Below, piece by piece: positions 1 through 10,434 of a stretch of DNA of 64,000 nt. Origin of the DNA: Marinirhabdus sp963793275 (lineage in GTDB: Bacteria > Bacteroidota > Bacteroidia > Flavobacteriales > Flavobacteriaceae); contig CAWBZL010000004.1 in the NCBI GenBank assembly GCA_963793275.1, positions 434,001 to 498,000 on the forward strand, in the 5' to 3' direction. The first letter of the stretch is position 1, and the number at the start of each line of letters is the position of its first letter. The notes beneath the pieces were generated by a model that saw only the letters and a list, made by a program, of their open reading frames with translations, was not told the origin of the DNA and did no database searches. The position numbers were made by a program, and so were the translations under genes.

Positions 1-1
1 G

Positions 2-331
2 TATAAAAAGGAGTATTCTCTGGCAGACGTTAGAGAACCCATCGCAAAGTTTGAGATCCAGAAGGCTTTCTGGCGTATGATCCACTTATATCCAAAAGAT
101 AAAGAAACAATATTGAAATTTATGTATGCCTATGATAAAATAGTGCCGGCAGATAAACTGGTCACGGCTTCATTTTATACCTATGCGTTTTTCGATCCTG
201 AGATCACCACAATTACAGACGGAAAGCCAAGTGTGCACAGACCCGATATTTTTGAAGAGCACCTTAGAACTACGAAGGAAATTGTAACCTATATCGCCGC
301 CCTAAGAGAACAGGAAAAATCTGCCAAGTAA
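2..331 (+). CDS. Unrecognised protein, C-terminal part (start outside window)
   Basis: An open frame enters from the left edge and runs to TAA at 329-331, giving about 109 residues. The first ATG inside the window is at 77, but the frame is open upstream of it with protein-like composition (SLADVREPIAKFEIQ), so this is the end of a longer gene. The tail is mixed charged and aromatic, with no signal peptide, membrane segment or sorting domain visible. I do not recognise the family. Only 8 bases separate it from the BspA-like gene, so the two may be co-transcribed. Confidence 0.7.
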   Translation, partial: YKKEYSLADVREPIAKFEIQKAFWRMIHLYPKDKETILKFMYAYDKIVPADKLVTASFYTYAFFDPEITTITDGKPSVHRPDIFEEHLRTTKEIVTYIAALREQEKSAK

Positions 332-339
332 TCAGTCTT

Positions 340-3300
340 ATGAAAAAAACTACATCGTTATTATATTTTGTATGTTCTATGTGTTGCTTTTTCCTTTCTA
401 CGGAAACGATAGCACAGGATTTTATCACCACCTGGGAAACCACCACTCCTTCTGAAACTATTACCATTCCAACAGCACCCGGAGAAACCTATTTGTATGA
501 CGTGGATTGGGAAAATGACGGGACTTTTGATGATCTTGGCATCACGACAGATGCGACACATACCTATGCAACAGCAGGTATTTATACGATTGCGATAAGA
601 GGATCCTTTCCAAGAATATTCTTTAACAATGTAGGTGACAAAGATAAAATTTTAACTGTTGAAGCGTGGGGAACAAATGTCTGGAGTTCTATGGAAGGTG
701 CTTTTTATGGCTGTACACATCTTGAAATAGCAGCTACTGACGCACCAGATCTTTCTGCCGCTACATCACTTTCTGCAATGTTTCGGGATGCAGTTTCTTT
801 GAATCAGGATATAAGTTTTTGGGATGTGAGTACCATAACCACTATGGATAATTTATTTAATGGCGCAACTAGTTTTGAAGGACTTATAGGCGGTTGGAAT
901 GTTTCCAGCGTAACTAACATGGTAGCAATTTTTAAAAACGCCACAAGCTTTAATGCATTACTTGGTGGTTGGGATGTTTCTAATGTTCTGAACATGGAGC
1001 AATTTTTTAATGGTGTTTCACTTTCTGAAGAGAACTACGAAAATATTTTAATAGGATGGTCTGTCCTTACAGTACAAAACGAAGTGACATTCGATGCAGG
1101 AAATGCCAGCACCAATTGTTTTGGTGAGGAAGGAAAAGAGATACTCCTAACTACCTTTATGTGGAATATTATTGATGGTGGGCTGGATTGTAGCGATGAG
1201 TTCATTACACTATGGAAAACAGATAATCCGGGAGTATCTGCAAACGATGCCATAACTATTCCAACAACCGGAACTGGCTATGATTATAGCGTAGACTGGG
1301 GCGATAATTCTATGGATGGAAACCTACTGGCAGATGGTTCCCATACCTATGCGATACCAGGAACCTACAAAGTGAAACTAAGAGGAGATTTCCCCAGAAT
1401 ATTTTTTAATGCGGGTGGGGATAAGGATAAAATTACATCCATAACACAATGGGGCCCAAACCCTTGGGAGTCTATGGTACATGCATTTGATGGATGTTCA
1501 AATTTATCTGTTTCAGCTATAGATGAACCTGATCTTACAGGAGTGACAGATCTATCGTTTATGTTTCAGGATGCCGTAAATCTTTCTGTAAATAATAACA
1601 TTGGTAGTTGGGATGTAAGTGCTGTTACCGCTATGGACGGAATGTTTGCAAACGTTACGTTAAGCACTTCTATTTACGATGCATTGCTTATAGGTTGGGA
1701 AGCACAAACCTTGCAACCTAATGTAACTTTTGATGGTGGAGACAGTGAATACTGTGAGGGTGCCATGGCAAAAATGGATATAGAATCCAATAGCACGTGG
1801 ACAATAACCGATGGAGGTGAAGTATGTGTAACAGATTTTGTGACCATCTGGCAAACTAATAATCCGGGAACTTCTATGCCGGACCAAATTACGATTCCTA
1901 CTACCGGCATTGGATACGATTATACTGTAGATTGGGGTGACGGAAACACAGATATGAATGTGACGGGAGACATAACCCACACCTACGCAACGGCGGGAAG
2001 ATATATAGTGACAATTTCAGGAGATTTCCCCAGAATATACTTTAACAATGGTGGAGACAAGGAAAAAATAATAGCGGTAGACAATTGGGGGGACCAAGCG
2101 TGGGCTTCTATGGAAGCAGCTTTTTATGGCTGTAGTAATCTTAGAGTAAATGCCTTTGATGCGCCGGACTTAACAGCAGCAACCTCTTTAGAGCAACTAT
2201 TTAAAGGAGCGACTTCATTTAACGATCCTATTGATTCCTGGGATATTTCAACCATTACAAGTCTTGCCGAAACATTTAACGAAGCAAGTAGCTTTAATCA
2301 GGATCTAAGTAGTTGGGATACAACCCTAGTAACCACTATGGAAGCCACATTTTCTCAAAGTGCTTTTAACCAGCCAATTGGCAGTTGGAATGTATCAGGA
2401 GTGCTTACTATGGAAAGTATGTTTGCAGAAACACCTTTTAACCAGCCTGTAGGTCTTTGGACTACCTTAAATGTGACCAATATGGACTCTATGTTTGCCA
2501 GCGCCGTAAACTTTAATCAGGATATTGGTCTTTGGGATGTAACAGGAGTTACTAATATGCAGGGGATGTTCTTAAATGCAAGAAGTTTTAATCAGGACAT
2601 TAGTACCTGGATAGTGCTGGACGTTACAACCATGGAAGGAATGTTTTCCAGTGCCGAAGCTTTTAACCAGCCCATTGGTGTCTGGTTAGTAGACAATGTC
2701 ACTAATATGAGCGGGATGTTTACCAATGCTTTCAGTTTTAATCAGGACATTGGCTTGTGGGAAGTGGGGATGGTGACAGATATGTCCAATATGTTTAATG
2801 GTGCCGAAGTTTTTAATCAGGATCTAAACCTTTGGGACGTAGAGCAGGTAACCAATATGAGCGCTATGTTTGCCGGAGCCGAAAGTTTTAATGAAGACAT
2901 TACGGGATGGACAACCAGCAATGTAACAGCAATGGACAATATGTTTAATGATGCTACTATTTTCAACCAGGATATAAGCGGTTGGGATACGAATATGGTT
3001 ACTACTATGGAAGAAATGTTTACCGCTGCCGAAGCTTTTGATCAGAATATAGGATCTTGGGACATTACCAACGTAACAACAATGGATAATATGTTTACCG
3101 GTGTTACTTTGTCTATCACAAATTACGATGCCTTGCTTATAGGATGGAATGCACAAATAGTGCAGACTGTTGTAGCATTCAATGGTGGAAACAGCCAATA
3201 TTGTGACGGAGAGACCGCTCGTGGAGAGCTTATTGCCAATGCCGGTTGGATACTCATTGATGGTGGTGCCGAAGATATTCCTCCAGTACCGGACGTAGCA

Positions 3301-5715
3301 ACCCTTCCAAATATTATCAGTGAATGCGCCATAGCATCGCTTACGCCACCAACGGCAACAGATGGATGTGCAGGATTGGTTACGGCAACCACACCTGCTG
3401 CAACATTTCCTATCACAAATCAGGGTGCAAATACTGTAGTCTGGACGTATGACGATGGCAATGGTAATACGGTTATACAAACACAAACAGTAACTATAAC
3501 CGACGTCACGCCTCCAACCATCACAACAAGTATAGATATTACCGCACCTTCAGATTCAATGATGTGTGGTGCCATAGTAAACTTCACACCTCCTGCTGCA
3601 TCAGACACATGTGATTTTACGTTGGTTTCAACTCATTCACCGGGAGCCTTTTTTCCAATAGGTGAGACCATTGTAACTTATACTGCAACAGATACAGCCG
3701 GAAACTCTGTACAAACTTCGTTTTCAATTACAGTTTCAGATACTGAATTACCAACATTTACAGGATGTCCAACTGCTCTTACGGTAGATGCAGAGCTAGG
3801 TTCCTGTGGCGCTATGGTAGGTGCTTCAGAAGGATTTATTTCTCCAACGGCATCAGATAACTGTACGTTTAATGTGCTTTCAACCCACAATCCCGGACAA
3901 TTTTTTCCGGTAGGGGTGACAACGGTTACTTATACGGCATCAGACAGTTCAGGGAACCTCGCTACCTGTACTTTCGATATTACTGTTTTGGATACGGTTG
4001 ACCCGGTGTTTTCTGGTTGCCCGGCAAACATTACCGTCAATAATGATTCTGGTGTGTGCAGTGCAAGTGTTGCTTTTACCGCACCAATGGCAACCGACAA
4101 TTGTTCAGTTTCTGTTTCTTCTTCACATAACTCCGGAGATATGTTTCCTTCTGGTGTCACAACCGTGAGCTATACAGCAACCGATCCTGCAGGAAATGCT
4201 GTTGTTTGTAGTTTTACAGTAACAGTACTGGATATTGAAGACCCGGTTATATCAAGTTGCCCATTAGATATTTCACAGAATACGGATCCAGGAATGTGTA
4301 CAGCATCTGTCTCCTGGACACCACCCTTACAAACCGATAACTGTAGTGCAGTATTAACGGTTACCCACGTTCCCGGAGATGTGTTTAGCGCAGGTGTTAC
4401 TACGGTAACTTACACGACAACCGATCCAGCAGGAAATACAGATATATGCAGTTTTACGATTACGATTTCTGAAAATGAAGCTCCGGTGATCTCTAATTGT
4501 CCGATGAATATTTCGGTTCCAAACCAGCCAGGAAGTTGCGGTGCAAATGTTTCTTTTACGCCACCTACGCAAACGGATAATTGCGGAGCCAGTTTAACAA
4601 GTACAAACCTTCCCGGAGATTTTTTTCCGGTAGGTGATACAACCGTACAATACATTGCCACCGATACATCTGGTAACACTGCTACGTGTAGTTTTGTGGT
4701 AACCGTTTTAGATACCGAAAGTCCTGTTTTTACTAGTTGTCCAAGCAATATTACGGTAGGAAACGATGTAGGAAGTTGCGATGCTTTGGTGTTCTGGACA
4801 CTGCCTGTAGGCACAGATAATTGTAACGTTGCAATAACGGCGTCACATAATCCGGGAGATGAGTTTCAACTAGGGACGACGCTTGTAACATATACGGCAA
4901 CGGACCCTTCTGGAAACGCAATAAACTGTAGTTTTACAGTTACTGTACAAGACGCCGAAATGCCAGTGATCTCCAACTGTCCGGTGGATATTATTGTGGG
5001 GAACGATTTTGGAGATTGTGATGCTAATGTAAGCTGAACCATACCAACAGCTACGGATAATTGCGTGAACTTAACACTTACTTCTACTCATTCTAGTGGA
5101 GATATGTTTCCCGTAGGAACTACCACCGTAACCTATACAGCAACCGATGCCTTTGGAAATGTATCGCTTTGTAGTTTTACAGTAACCGTTGAAGACACCG
5201 AAATACCGGACATAGATTGTCCGACAAATACTTCAGTTTTCGTAGATGGAATAGATTATGTGTTACCGGATTATGTTGCTGATGGACTCGTAGCTGTTTC
5301 AGATAATTGTACAACAACACTATCCAATGTAATACAAACCCCGGCTCCGGGAACTATGCTGGCAGTTGGTGTGTACCCCATATCTATTGTAGTGACAGAC
5401 GATGCTCTTAATGAAGTTTCGTGTACATTCACACTCTCGGTAGAAGCTGTTCTGGAAACTCCAGATTTTCAATTAGACGCTACTTCCATAATTTTATACC
5501 CAAGTCCTGCAACTTCAAAAGTAACCCTTCAAGCATCTCAAGGAGTTGTAGTAGAAACAATAACTGTTTACGATCTAAGTGGACGTATTATTAAAGCTGA
5601 AAATTTCAGTGATACAATAATTTCCTTAGATATTTCAGAACTGGCAACTGCTACTTATTTGCTAAGCATTGAAACAAATTTAGGTATCCTTACAAAACAA
5701 CTTATAAAAGAATAA
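340..5715 (+). pseudogene. BspA-like/HYR giant surface protein, interrupted by in-frame TGA
   Basis: The gene would encode a secreted adhesin-like protein of about 1791 residues. Residues 1-26 are a signal peptide ending TIAQ. Three copies of a PKD-like module (VDWGD ... HTY) follow, each leading into BspA/DUF285 repeats of the type FNQDIGLWDVTGVTNM. Next come about eight HYR domains (GCPANITV ... TDNCS ... VTYTATDPAGN) and a C-terminal T9SS type A sorting domain (ILYPSPATSKVTL to the end). Codon 1566 (5035-5037) is TGA, and the frame then continues unbroken for 225 codons to TAA at 5713-5715. The sister HYR repeats have Trp at this place (VSWTPP, VFWTLP), so TGG to TGA is the simplest explanation. 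Terminated here, the product would lose its sorting domain and could not be anchored by the T9SS. A sequence error is equally possible. Confidence 0.85.
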
Positions 5716-5786
5716 ATAATTAACTCTTATTTAAAAGGAAACGCCTCAAGAAACCATATCTGAAATGAGTTTTTTTATGAGTTTAT

Positions 5787-7160
5787 TTACCCAAATAAAT
5801 GCTGTACCACATCATTCACTTTGGCAAGTTTAATGATAGAAATACCGTAGTTAGTTTTAGGCAGTTTGCAATATTTTGAAATGATGATGCTTTCAAAACC
5901 CAGTTTTTCGGCTTCGAGGATACGCTGGTCTACTTTAGGTACAGGTCGTACTTCGCCAGCCAATCCAATTTCGGCAGCAAAGCACATGCGTTTATCTATA
6001 GCTATATCTATATTGGAAGATAGTACTGCGGCTACCACGGCCAGATCTATGGCAGGATCGTCCACAGATATACCTCCCGTGACATTTAAAAACACGTCTT
6101 TTGCGCCTAGTTTAAATCCGGCTCTTTTTTCCAAAACGGCTAAAATCATATTAAGGCGTTTGGCATTGTAACCAGTGGCACTACGTTGTGGTGTTCCATA
6201 AACTGCTGTGGAGACGAGCGCTTGTATTTCGATCATTAAAGGCCGCATTCCTTCGAGGGTGGAGGCAATGGCAGTACCGCTGAGGTCTTCCTCGTTTTTA
6301 GAAATTAGTATTTCTGAAGGATTGCTCACTTCTCTCAGTCCGCTGCTTTGCATTTCATAAATACCCAGTTCATTGGTGCTTCCAAAGCGGTTTTTATTGG
6401 CGCGTAAAATCCGGTAGATATGGTTTCGGTCGCCTTCAAATTGCAGGACAGTATCTACCATATGTTCCAGAATTTTTGGACCTGCAATGTTTCCATCTTT
6501 GGTAATATGACCAATTAAAATAACTGGAGTAGCGGTTTCTTTTGCAAATTTAATAAGCTCTGTGGTACATTCCCGTATTTGTGAAATGCTTCCGGCACTA
6601 CTTTCAATATAATCTGTATGCAGTGTTTGTATGGAGTCTATTACAACAATATCGGGTTGCATTTCGGCAATATTTCGAAAAATATTTTGTGTTTTGGTTT
6701 CGGTCAAAATATAGCAACTGTTTGCTTCTGGATAGATACGGGCGGCCCGCATTTTAATTTGTTGCGCACTTTCTTCACCGGAAACATAAAGTGTTTTATA
6801 CGGTAACTGCAAAGCTACCTGAAGCATTAAGGTGCTTTTCCCTATTCCGGGTTCACCACCCAAAAGCGTTAAGCTCCCCGGAACAAGACCGCCACCCAAC
6901 ACACGATTTAGTTCCTCATTTTTTGTGTTGAGACGCGCTTCTTTTTCTGAAGATATTTCAGAAATAAGTGTTGGTTTCGCCACGCGCTGTTTACTGTCTT
7001 TAGGAATAATCCCCCGCGCACTAAGCGAAGCCGAAGTGGGCTTTTGAATAACCTCCTCGGCAATAGTATTCCATTCTTTACAGGAAGTACATTGCCCTTG
7101 CCATTTAGAAAATTGGGCGCCGCAGTTCTGACAGAAAAAAGTAGTTTTTGTTTTGGCCAT
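5787..7160 (-). CDS. radA: DNA repair protein RadA (Sms)
   Basis: RadA is a RecA-like ATPase and helicase that helps branch migration during recombinational repair. The 457 residues show the full architecture. There is an N-terminal zinc finger (C10-x2-C13 and C24-x2-C27). A Walker A motif lies at 101-110 (GGEPGIGKST). The RadA-specific KNRFG motif is at 256-260, and a Lon-protease-like C-terminal domain follows. Length is typical of the family. It starts at the ATG at 7160, giving MAKTKTTFFCQNCG. A small inverted repeat (TTCCA-N6-TGGAA, 7184-7198) sits just upstream of the start, and nothing shows whether it is an operator. It belongs to the minus-strand block with the esterase-like gene. 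Confidence 0.97.
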   Translation of the reverse strand: MAKTKTTFFCQNCGAQFSKWQGQCTSCKEWNTIAEEVIQKPTSASLSARGIIPKDSKQRVAKPTLISEISSEKEARLNTKNEELNRVLGGGLVPGSLTLLGGEPGIGKSTLMLQVALQLPYKTLYVSGEESAQQIKMRAARIYPEANSCYILTETKTQNIFRNIAEMQPDIVVIDSIQTLHTDYIESSAGSISQIRECTTELIKFAKETATPVILIGHITKDGNIAGPKILEHMVDTVLQFEGDRNHIYRILRANKNRFGSTNELGIYEMQSSGLREVSNPSEILISKNEEDLSGTAIASTLEGMRPLMIEIQALVSTAVYGTPQRSATGYNAKRLNMILAVLEKRAGFKLGAKDVFLNVTGGISVDDPAIDLAVVAAVLSSNIDIAIDKRMCFAAEIGLAGEVRPVPKVDQRILEAEKLGFESIIISKYCKLPKTNYGISIIKLAKVNDVVQHLFG

Positions 7161-7239
7161 AGCTAGGGGTTAAAAATACACATTTCCACAGGTATGGAAT
7201 GGTGTTTTTTACCTCTGTTTTTTAGTGTGGAGTGTTAAA

Positions 7240-7447
7240 TTAGTATTCAGCTTCCATCGTTTTGTCGATCCAAGCTATAAATTTTTTCCAATTATAATTG
7301 GCACTCAATTCAATAGTATTTGAATTGTGGTCAAAAATTACTACCGGGAATTCAGTCTCAGCATTACGGTTATCAAAACACCAAAAGTCTCCGTTATCAT
7401 GTTTAACTAGTGTTAGATAATCCGGAAACTTTATTAAAATCTTTCAT
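7240..7447 (-). pseudogene. SMI1/KNR4-like protein remnant
   Basis: On the minus strand, ending at TAA 7240-7242, about 65 codons read as a plausible protein end: FPDYLTLVKHDNGDFWCFD, then an acidic FPVVIFDHNSNTIEL stretch, then WKKFIAWIDKTMEAEY. The pattern of an aromatic, Asp-rich core followed by YDH/FDH and a final helix resembles SMI1/KNR4-fold proteins, which are often immunity or toxin-related. Near 7433-7440 the frame breaks: MKDF, preceded by STKEH, is in another frame, as if one A were extra in TTTTAATAAA. No good start is visible further upstream, although open frame continues for about 100 bases. It is probably a decayed gene. The family call rests on a short stretch and is tentative. 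Confidence 0.4.
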
Positions 7448-7561
7448 GTGCTCTTTTGTAGAAATGAATATCGTACATTCTATATTTTGGAAATAAAAAG
7501 ACACCCCAGCAAAAAAAGTTATTTTGCTGAATACATGAGTACCTATAAAAGTAACGTAATT

Positions 7562-7720
7562 TTACCTTCCTCGAATTATACTATATAGTATAGCAATAAC
7601 TGCTAAAACTAAAAGGATATGTATAAGATTACTGGTGCCAAGACCTTCTACAATATTGAAGAAACCTAAAAGCCAGATTATAATACAAACAACAGCGATT
7701 AACCAAAGAATACCTCTCAT
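7562..7720 (-). CDS. Small lmo0937/DUF5670-type membrane protein
   Basis: This 52-residue ORF runs from ATG at 7718-7720 to TAA at 7562-7564. The product is two hydrophobic helices joined by a short Gly-rich loop: MRGILWLIAVVCIIIWLLGF, then NIVEGLGTSN, then HILLVLAVIAILYSII and a basic end (RGR). This pattern (IxWxIAV ... WLLGF ... IHILLVLAVI) is that of the lmo0937/DUF5670 family of tiny inner-membrane proteins, whose function is unknown. It stands alone, 85 bases after the esterase-like gene's stop and in the same orientation. The start is clear because no other in-frame ATG precedes the first helix. Confidence 0.75.
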   Translation of the reverse strand: MRGILWLIAVVCIIIWLLGFFNIVEGLGTSNLIHILLVLAVIAILYSIIRGR

Positions 7721-7805
7721 AATAATTATTTTTTGTTAGTTTAAGAAATGAAATTATACATTATTACTTTTCTTTTTCCCAAATCTTTGTGAAAATTACG
7801 CGTAT

Positions 7806-8960
7806 TTAGTACCCAAAATCTGTTTTAATTTTATCTGCTTTTTCCAACATTAAGTCAATAGTAATAAAGTCTACTTCCTCTTTATCGAATGCACCCTGAA
7901 AAGTACGCATTGCTTTTTTATTGTCCCCCATACCTTCCAGTGCAAGACCCATATAATAATCTCCAAGCACGGTATCCGGATATTGTTTTTGAGCCAACGC
8001 GGCAATGGTTCTAAGAGATTCCCATTGTTTTTTCTTTTCGGCAGCGGTTGCTGTAGCTATATAATCGTTTACGCGAATGGGATTTGTAAGCCCAAAAAGA
8101 TTTTCGATCACAGCATACTTTTCGAGTAAATATTCGCTAATGGGGGTGTCCATTTTAAGCAACTTATCGGTAAATTCCTGCTTACTAATAGGACGGTATA
8201 CAGAGAACATCTTTTCCAATGCCGACGGAATGGCGCGTGCGACCAGAGAGTAATGCGTAGCGCCTTCAAAATTGTCGAAATGATAATCAAAATTATCACT
8301 TTTTAAAGGTTTCAGGGCAGCATCCAGTTCTATGGTAAGCTCTCTTAGGTCTGCAATATCATCGGTTCCTGTGGCCAGATAGTAAAATGTTTTACTTTCA
8401 ATGGCCGGAATTCGCTCTGGAATACGTTCCAGCATCATAGGAGCCAGATCCGGGCTCAAATTTATATATCCATTAAAAAGTGGTGGAGCTTTAAATAAGT
8501 AATAATTAATAAAATTGGCAGTAAAATCGTGTCCTACAGCAATAGTAAATTGTGCTGTTCTATAACTATTGTCTATATAGGGCAGGAGCTCCAGGCCAAT
8601 AAACTCAAAGAAATCTGCTCCTTTGTCTTCGGGCATAAAATTTACATCATCGTACGCGCCGTCCTCATACCTGGAATCCCCTTGCATAATGCCAACTACA
8701 ATACTTTCTGGCATATCCTCCCAGTAGCTAAAATAATCTACATTTCCTGCAACCGGTTCAAATAGATAATTGGCGTCCAGTACAATGATTATTGGGTATA
8801 CTTTGTCTGTATTTTCGTCGTAATCCCTGGGTAGCTGGATCTTTAACTTACGGGTTTCATCCAGTTTTGTAGAGGCAAATTCTTCATATTTAATTTTGGA
8901 TTGTGCAATTGTGGTAAGTGCCACAAACAAGCAAGTTGAAAGAAGTAAAAGACGTTTCAT
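7806..8960 (-). CDS. Secreted alpha/beta-hydrolase (putative esterase family), nucleophile replaced
   Basis: The protein has 384 residues with a signal peptide (1-20, ending TTIAQ). An alpha/beta-hydrolase domain of the putative esterase (esterase D-like) type follows: PIIIVLDANYLF at 57-68, VVGIMQGDSRYEDG near 88-101, and the nucleophile-elbow position at 143-147. The C-terminal 100 residues look TPR-like (LGDYYMGLALEGMGDNKKAM). The elbow should read G-x-S-x-G but here reads G143-H144-D145-F146-T147, so Asp replaces the catalytic Ser and the last Gly is lost. The frame is otherwise undisturbed. The enzyme is probably inactive as a classical serine esterase, perhaps a binding protein. It lies downstream of radA in a minus-strand block. 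Confidence 0.8.
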   Translation of the reverse strand: MKRLLLLSTCLFVALTTIAQSKIKYEEFASTKLDETRKLKIQLPRDYDENTDKVYPIIIVLDANYLFEPVAGNVDYFSYWEDMPESIVVGIMQGDSRYEDGAYDDVNFMPEDKGADFFEFIGLELLPYIDNSYRTAQFTIAVGHDFTANFINYYLFKAPPLFNGYINLSPDLAPMMLERIPERIPAIESKTFYYLATGTDDIADLRELTIELDAALKPLKSDNFDYHFDNFEGATHYSLVARAIPSALEKMFSVYRPISKQEFTDKLLKMDTPISEYLLEKYAVIENLFGLTNPIRVNDYIATATAAEKKKQWESLRTIAALAQKQYPDTVLGDYYMGLALEGMGDNKKAMRTFQGAFDKEEVDFITIDLMLEKADKIKTDFGY

Positions 8961-9082
8961 TTTTCTAAAATTTTAAGAAACCGAAAGATACTAAAATTTT
9001 CAAGAGCCTATTTTTGTAGTAGAAAAATTTCAGGAAAAGTCGTCACCTTATTTTATGAGTTTACAATCCAGAATAAGCATTA

Positions 9083-9124
9083 CTTCACAAAAAAGTGGTG
9101 TTATTTCACATAAAAATAGTGAAG
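9083..9124 (+). promoter_or_regulatory. Two direct repeats 21 bp apart, candidate regulator site
   Basis: TTCACAAAAAAGTGGTG at 9084-9100 is followed exactly 21 bases later by TTCACATAAAAATAGTG at 9105-9121. The second copy extends to GTGAA and forms an inverted repeat (TTCAC-N9-GTGAA). Direct repeats with a two-helical-turn period are typical of LytTR-domain binding sites. The downstream operon encodes a LytTR regulator, so autoregulation is a reasonable inference but is not shown. Confidence 0.4.
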
Positions 9125-9194
9125 CGATTGGTAAAAAAGTACTTTTCCGAAAGTATTCAAACGATGGAAGCAGCTCTGTCCTTTGGTTGCTTTA

Positions 9195-9222
9195 TTGATT
9201 TTGCATTTTTGAAGTACATTTG
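9195..9222 (+). promoter_or_regulatory. Bacteroidota promoter of the TPR sensor operon
   Basis: TACATTTG at 9215-9222 matches the -7 consensus TAnnTTTG exactly. A -33-like TTG lies at 9195-9197 with a 17-base gap. Transcription would start near 9226-9229, leaving a leader of about 50 bases before the ATG at 9277. The rest of the 316-base gap 8961-9276 holds the direct repeats at 9083-9124 and another exact TATTTTTG at 9009-9016 with no gene close to it. Confidence 0.55.
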
Positions 9223-9276
9223 TAGCCTGATAGTTACTACAACTGCTTATATATAATTTATTTAACTAAATGATTC

Positions 9277-10332
9277 ATGAAAGTTACCTCCTATAAGATT
9301 GCTTCTCTACTTGTTTTTTTTGTGTTCGGTTGCAGTTTTTCGGTTTTTTATGCACAGGGCTCACTGCAGGAACTGGCTGAAGATGCTTCGGAAGAACAAC
9401 TCAAAGCGCAATTAAAACAACAGCAGGATAGTGCAGATTTCCTGATGTTTGAAGGTAAATATTACGATGTTATTACCCGCAGCATAAACAATATTAAACT
9501 AGCCGAAAAAATTGGCGACTCCGGTGCTGCCTATTATTCACGATATATAATTGCGGCTACTCATTTATATCTGGAAGAATTTGATAATGTGTTGCACTAT
9601 ATAAAGCCTTATAAAGAATACGCCTTGCGAAACAATGATACATTAAGAATAGGACGCGCCTATAATTTGGAGGGAGCCGTATATGTTTATAAAAAGGAGT
9701 ATGCTAAAAGCACCCCGTTATTTAAAAAATCGTTAGTACTTTTCAAAGCACTAAACGATACGTTACAAATCACTATTTCGTACCATAATCTAACCGAGTC
9801 TTATATAAATCAGGACGATTTTGAGAATGCCCAAAAGTACTTCGATAGTACCACGGTTAGCCTCAATACTATGAAAGACTTTAAGGGCCTTACGACCGAA
9901 TATAACCTTCTAGCGGGTAGGCTTAAAATGAAAAAAAATAATTACGTGGGAGCCGTCCAAAACTTTGAGGAGTCAATAAGTTTCGGAGAGAATGCGGGTT
10001 ATGTAGATACGTATGTGGTAGAAGCCTATAAAAGAAAAAGTGAGGCTCTTTTTCAATTAAATAAACCTACAGAAGCCTACAACGCATTTGTGAAATATGA
10101 TAGCATTAATAAGGTGTTGTTTGAAAAAGATAGGCTAAAAATTATTGAGAATGCCACGGCAAAATTTGATACCGAGCAGTACAAAGCTGCAGCCACTAAA
10201 GCAGATCTTGAAAATGAATTGAATGAAGCGAAATTGAGTAACCAAAAAATTATTACCTGGTTGTTGGTTGCCTTTGGACTTGTGGTCTTGGTTTTGTTGG
10301 TAGTACTTTGGAAATTAAAGAAGCCATCTTAG
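9277..10332 (+). CDS. TPR protein with C-terminal membrane anchor (kinase-less sensor)
   Basis: The 351-residue product has a signal peptide (1-27, ending VFYAQ). Tandem tetratricopeptide repeats occupy about 45-290 (for example AYNLEGAVYVYKKEYAKSTP). A short coiled coil follows, then one membrane helix near 325-345 (ITWLLVAFGLVVLVLLVVLW), and the protein ends six residues later (KLKKPS). This is the layout of the sensor half of flavobacterial TPR histidine kinases, including the one at 50828-53059, but with no kinase domain. The kinase gene starts about 100 bases downstream, so this protein may be a periplasmic partner of that kinase. It is transcribed from the promoter at 9195-9222. No frame disruption was seen at its end, so it seems genuinely kinase-less. 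Confidence 0.8.
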   Translation: MKVTSYKIASLLVFFVFGCSFSVFYAQGSLQELAEDASEEQLKAQLKQQQDSADFLMFEGKYYDVITRSINNIKLAEKIGDSGAAYYSRYIIAATHLYLEEFDNVLHYIKPYKEYALRNNDTLRIGRAYNLEGAVYVYKKEYAKSTPLFKKSLVLFKALNDTLQITISYHNLTESYINQDDFENAQKYFDSTTVSLNTMKDFKGLTTEYNLLAGRLKMKKNNYVGAVQNFEESISFGENAGYVDTYVVEAYKRKSEALFQLNKPTEAYNAFVKYDSINKVLFEKDRLKIIENATAKFDTEQYKAAATKADLENELNEAKLSNQKIITWLLVAFGLVVLVLLVVLWKLKKPS

Positions 10333-10434
10333 AGAGGTATGAAATGCCATATCTCACAGAAAAAGAGCAATACTTCCCAAAACAGTCATTATGTACTCCA
10401 AATATGCTTACTTGCACACACTAATTTATTTTTT

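Noticed and set aside
2240..3110. Tandem DNA repeats resembling a repeat array
   Set aside because: They are in-frame BspA protein repeats (FNQ...W...VTNM) with diverged DNA, not a CRISPR or satellite.
2824..3486. Minus-strand open frame of 220 codons under the BspA repeats
   Set aside because: Cys- and Ile-rich, no start region, no motif, and lies antisense to the well-supported surface gene; typical by-product of its repeat composition.
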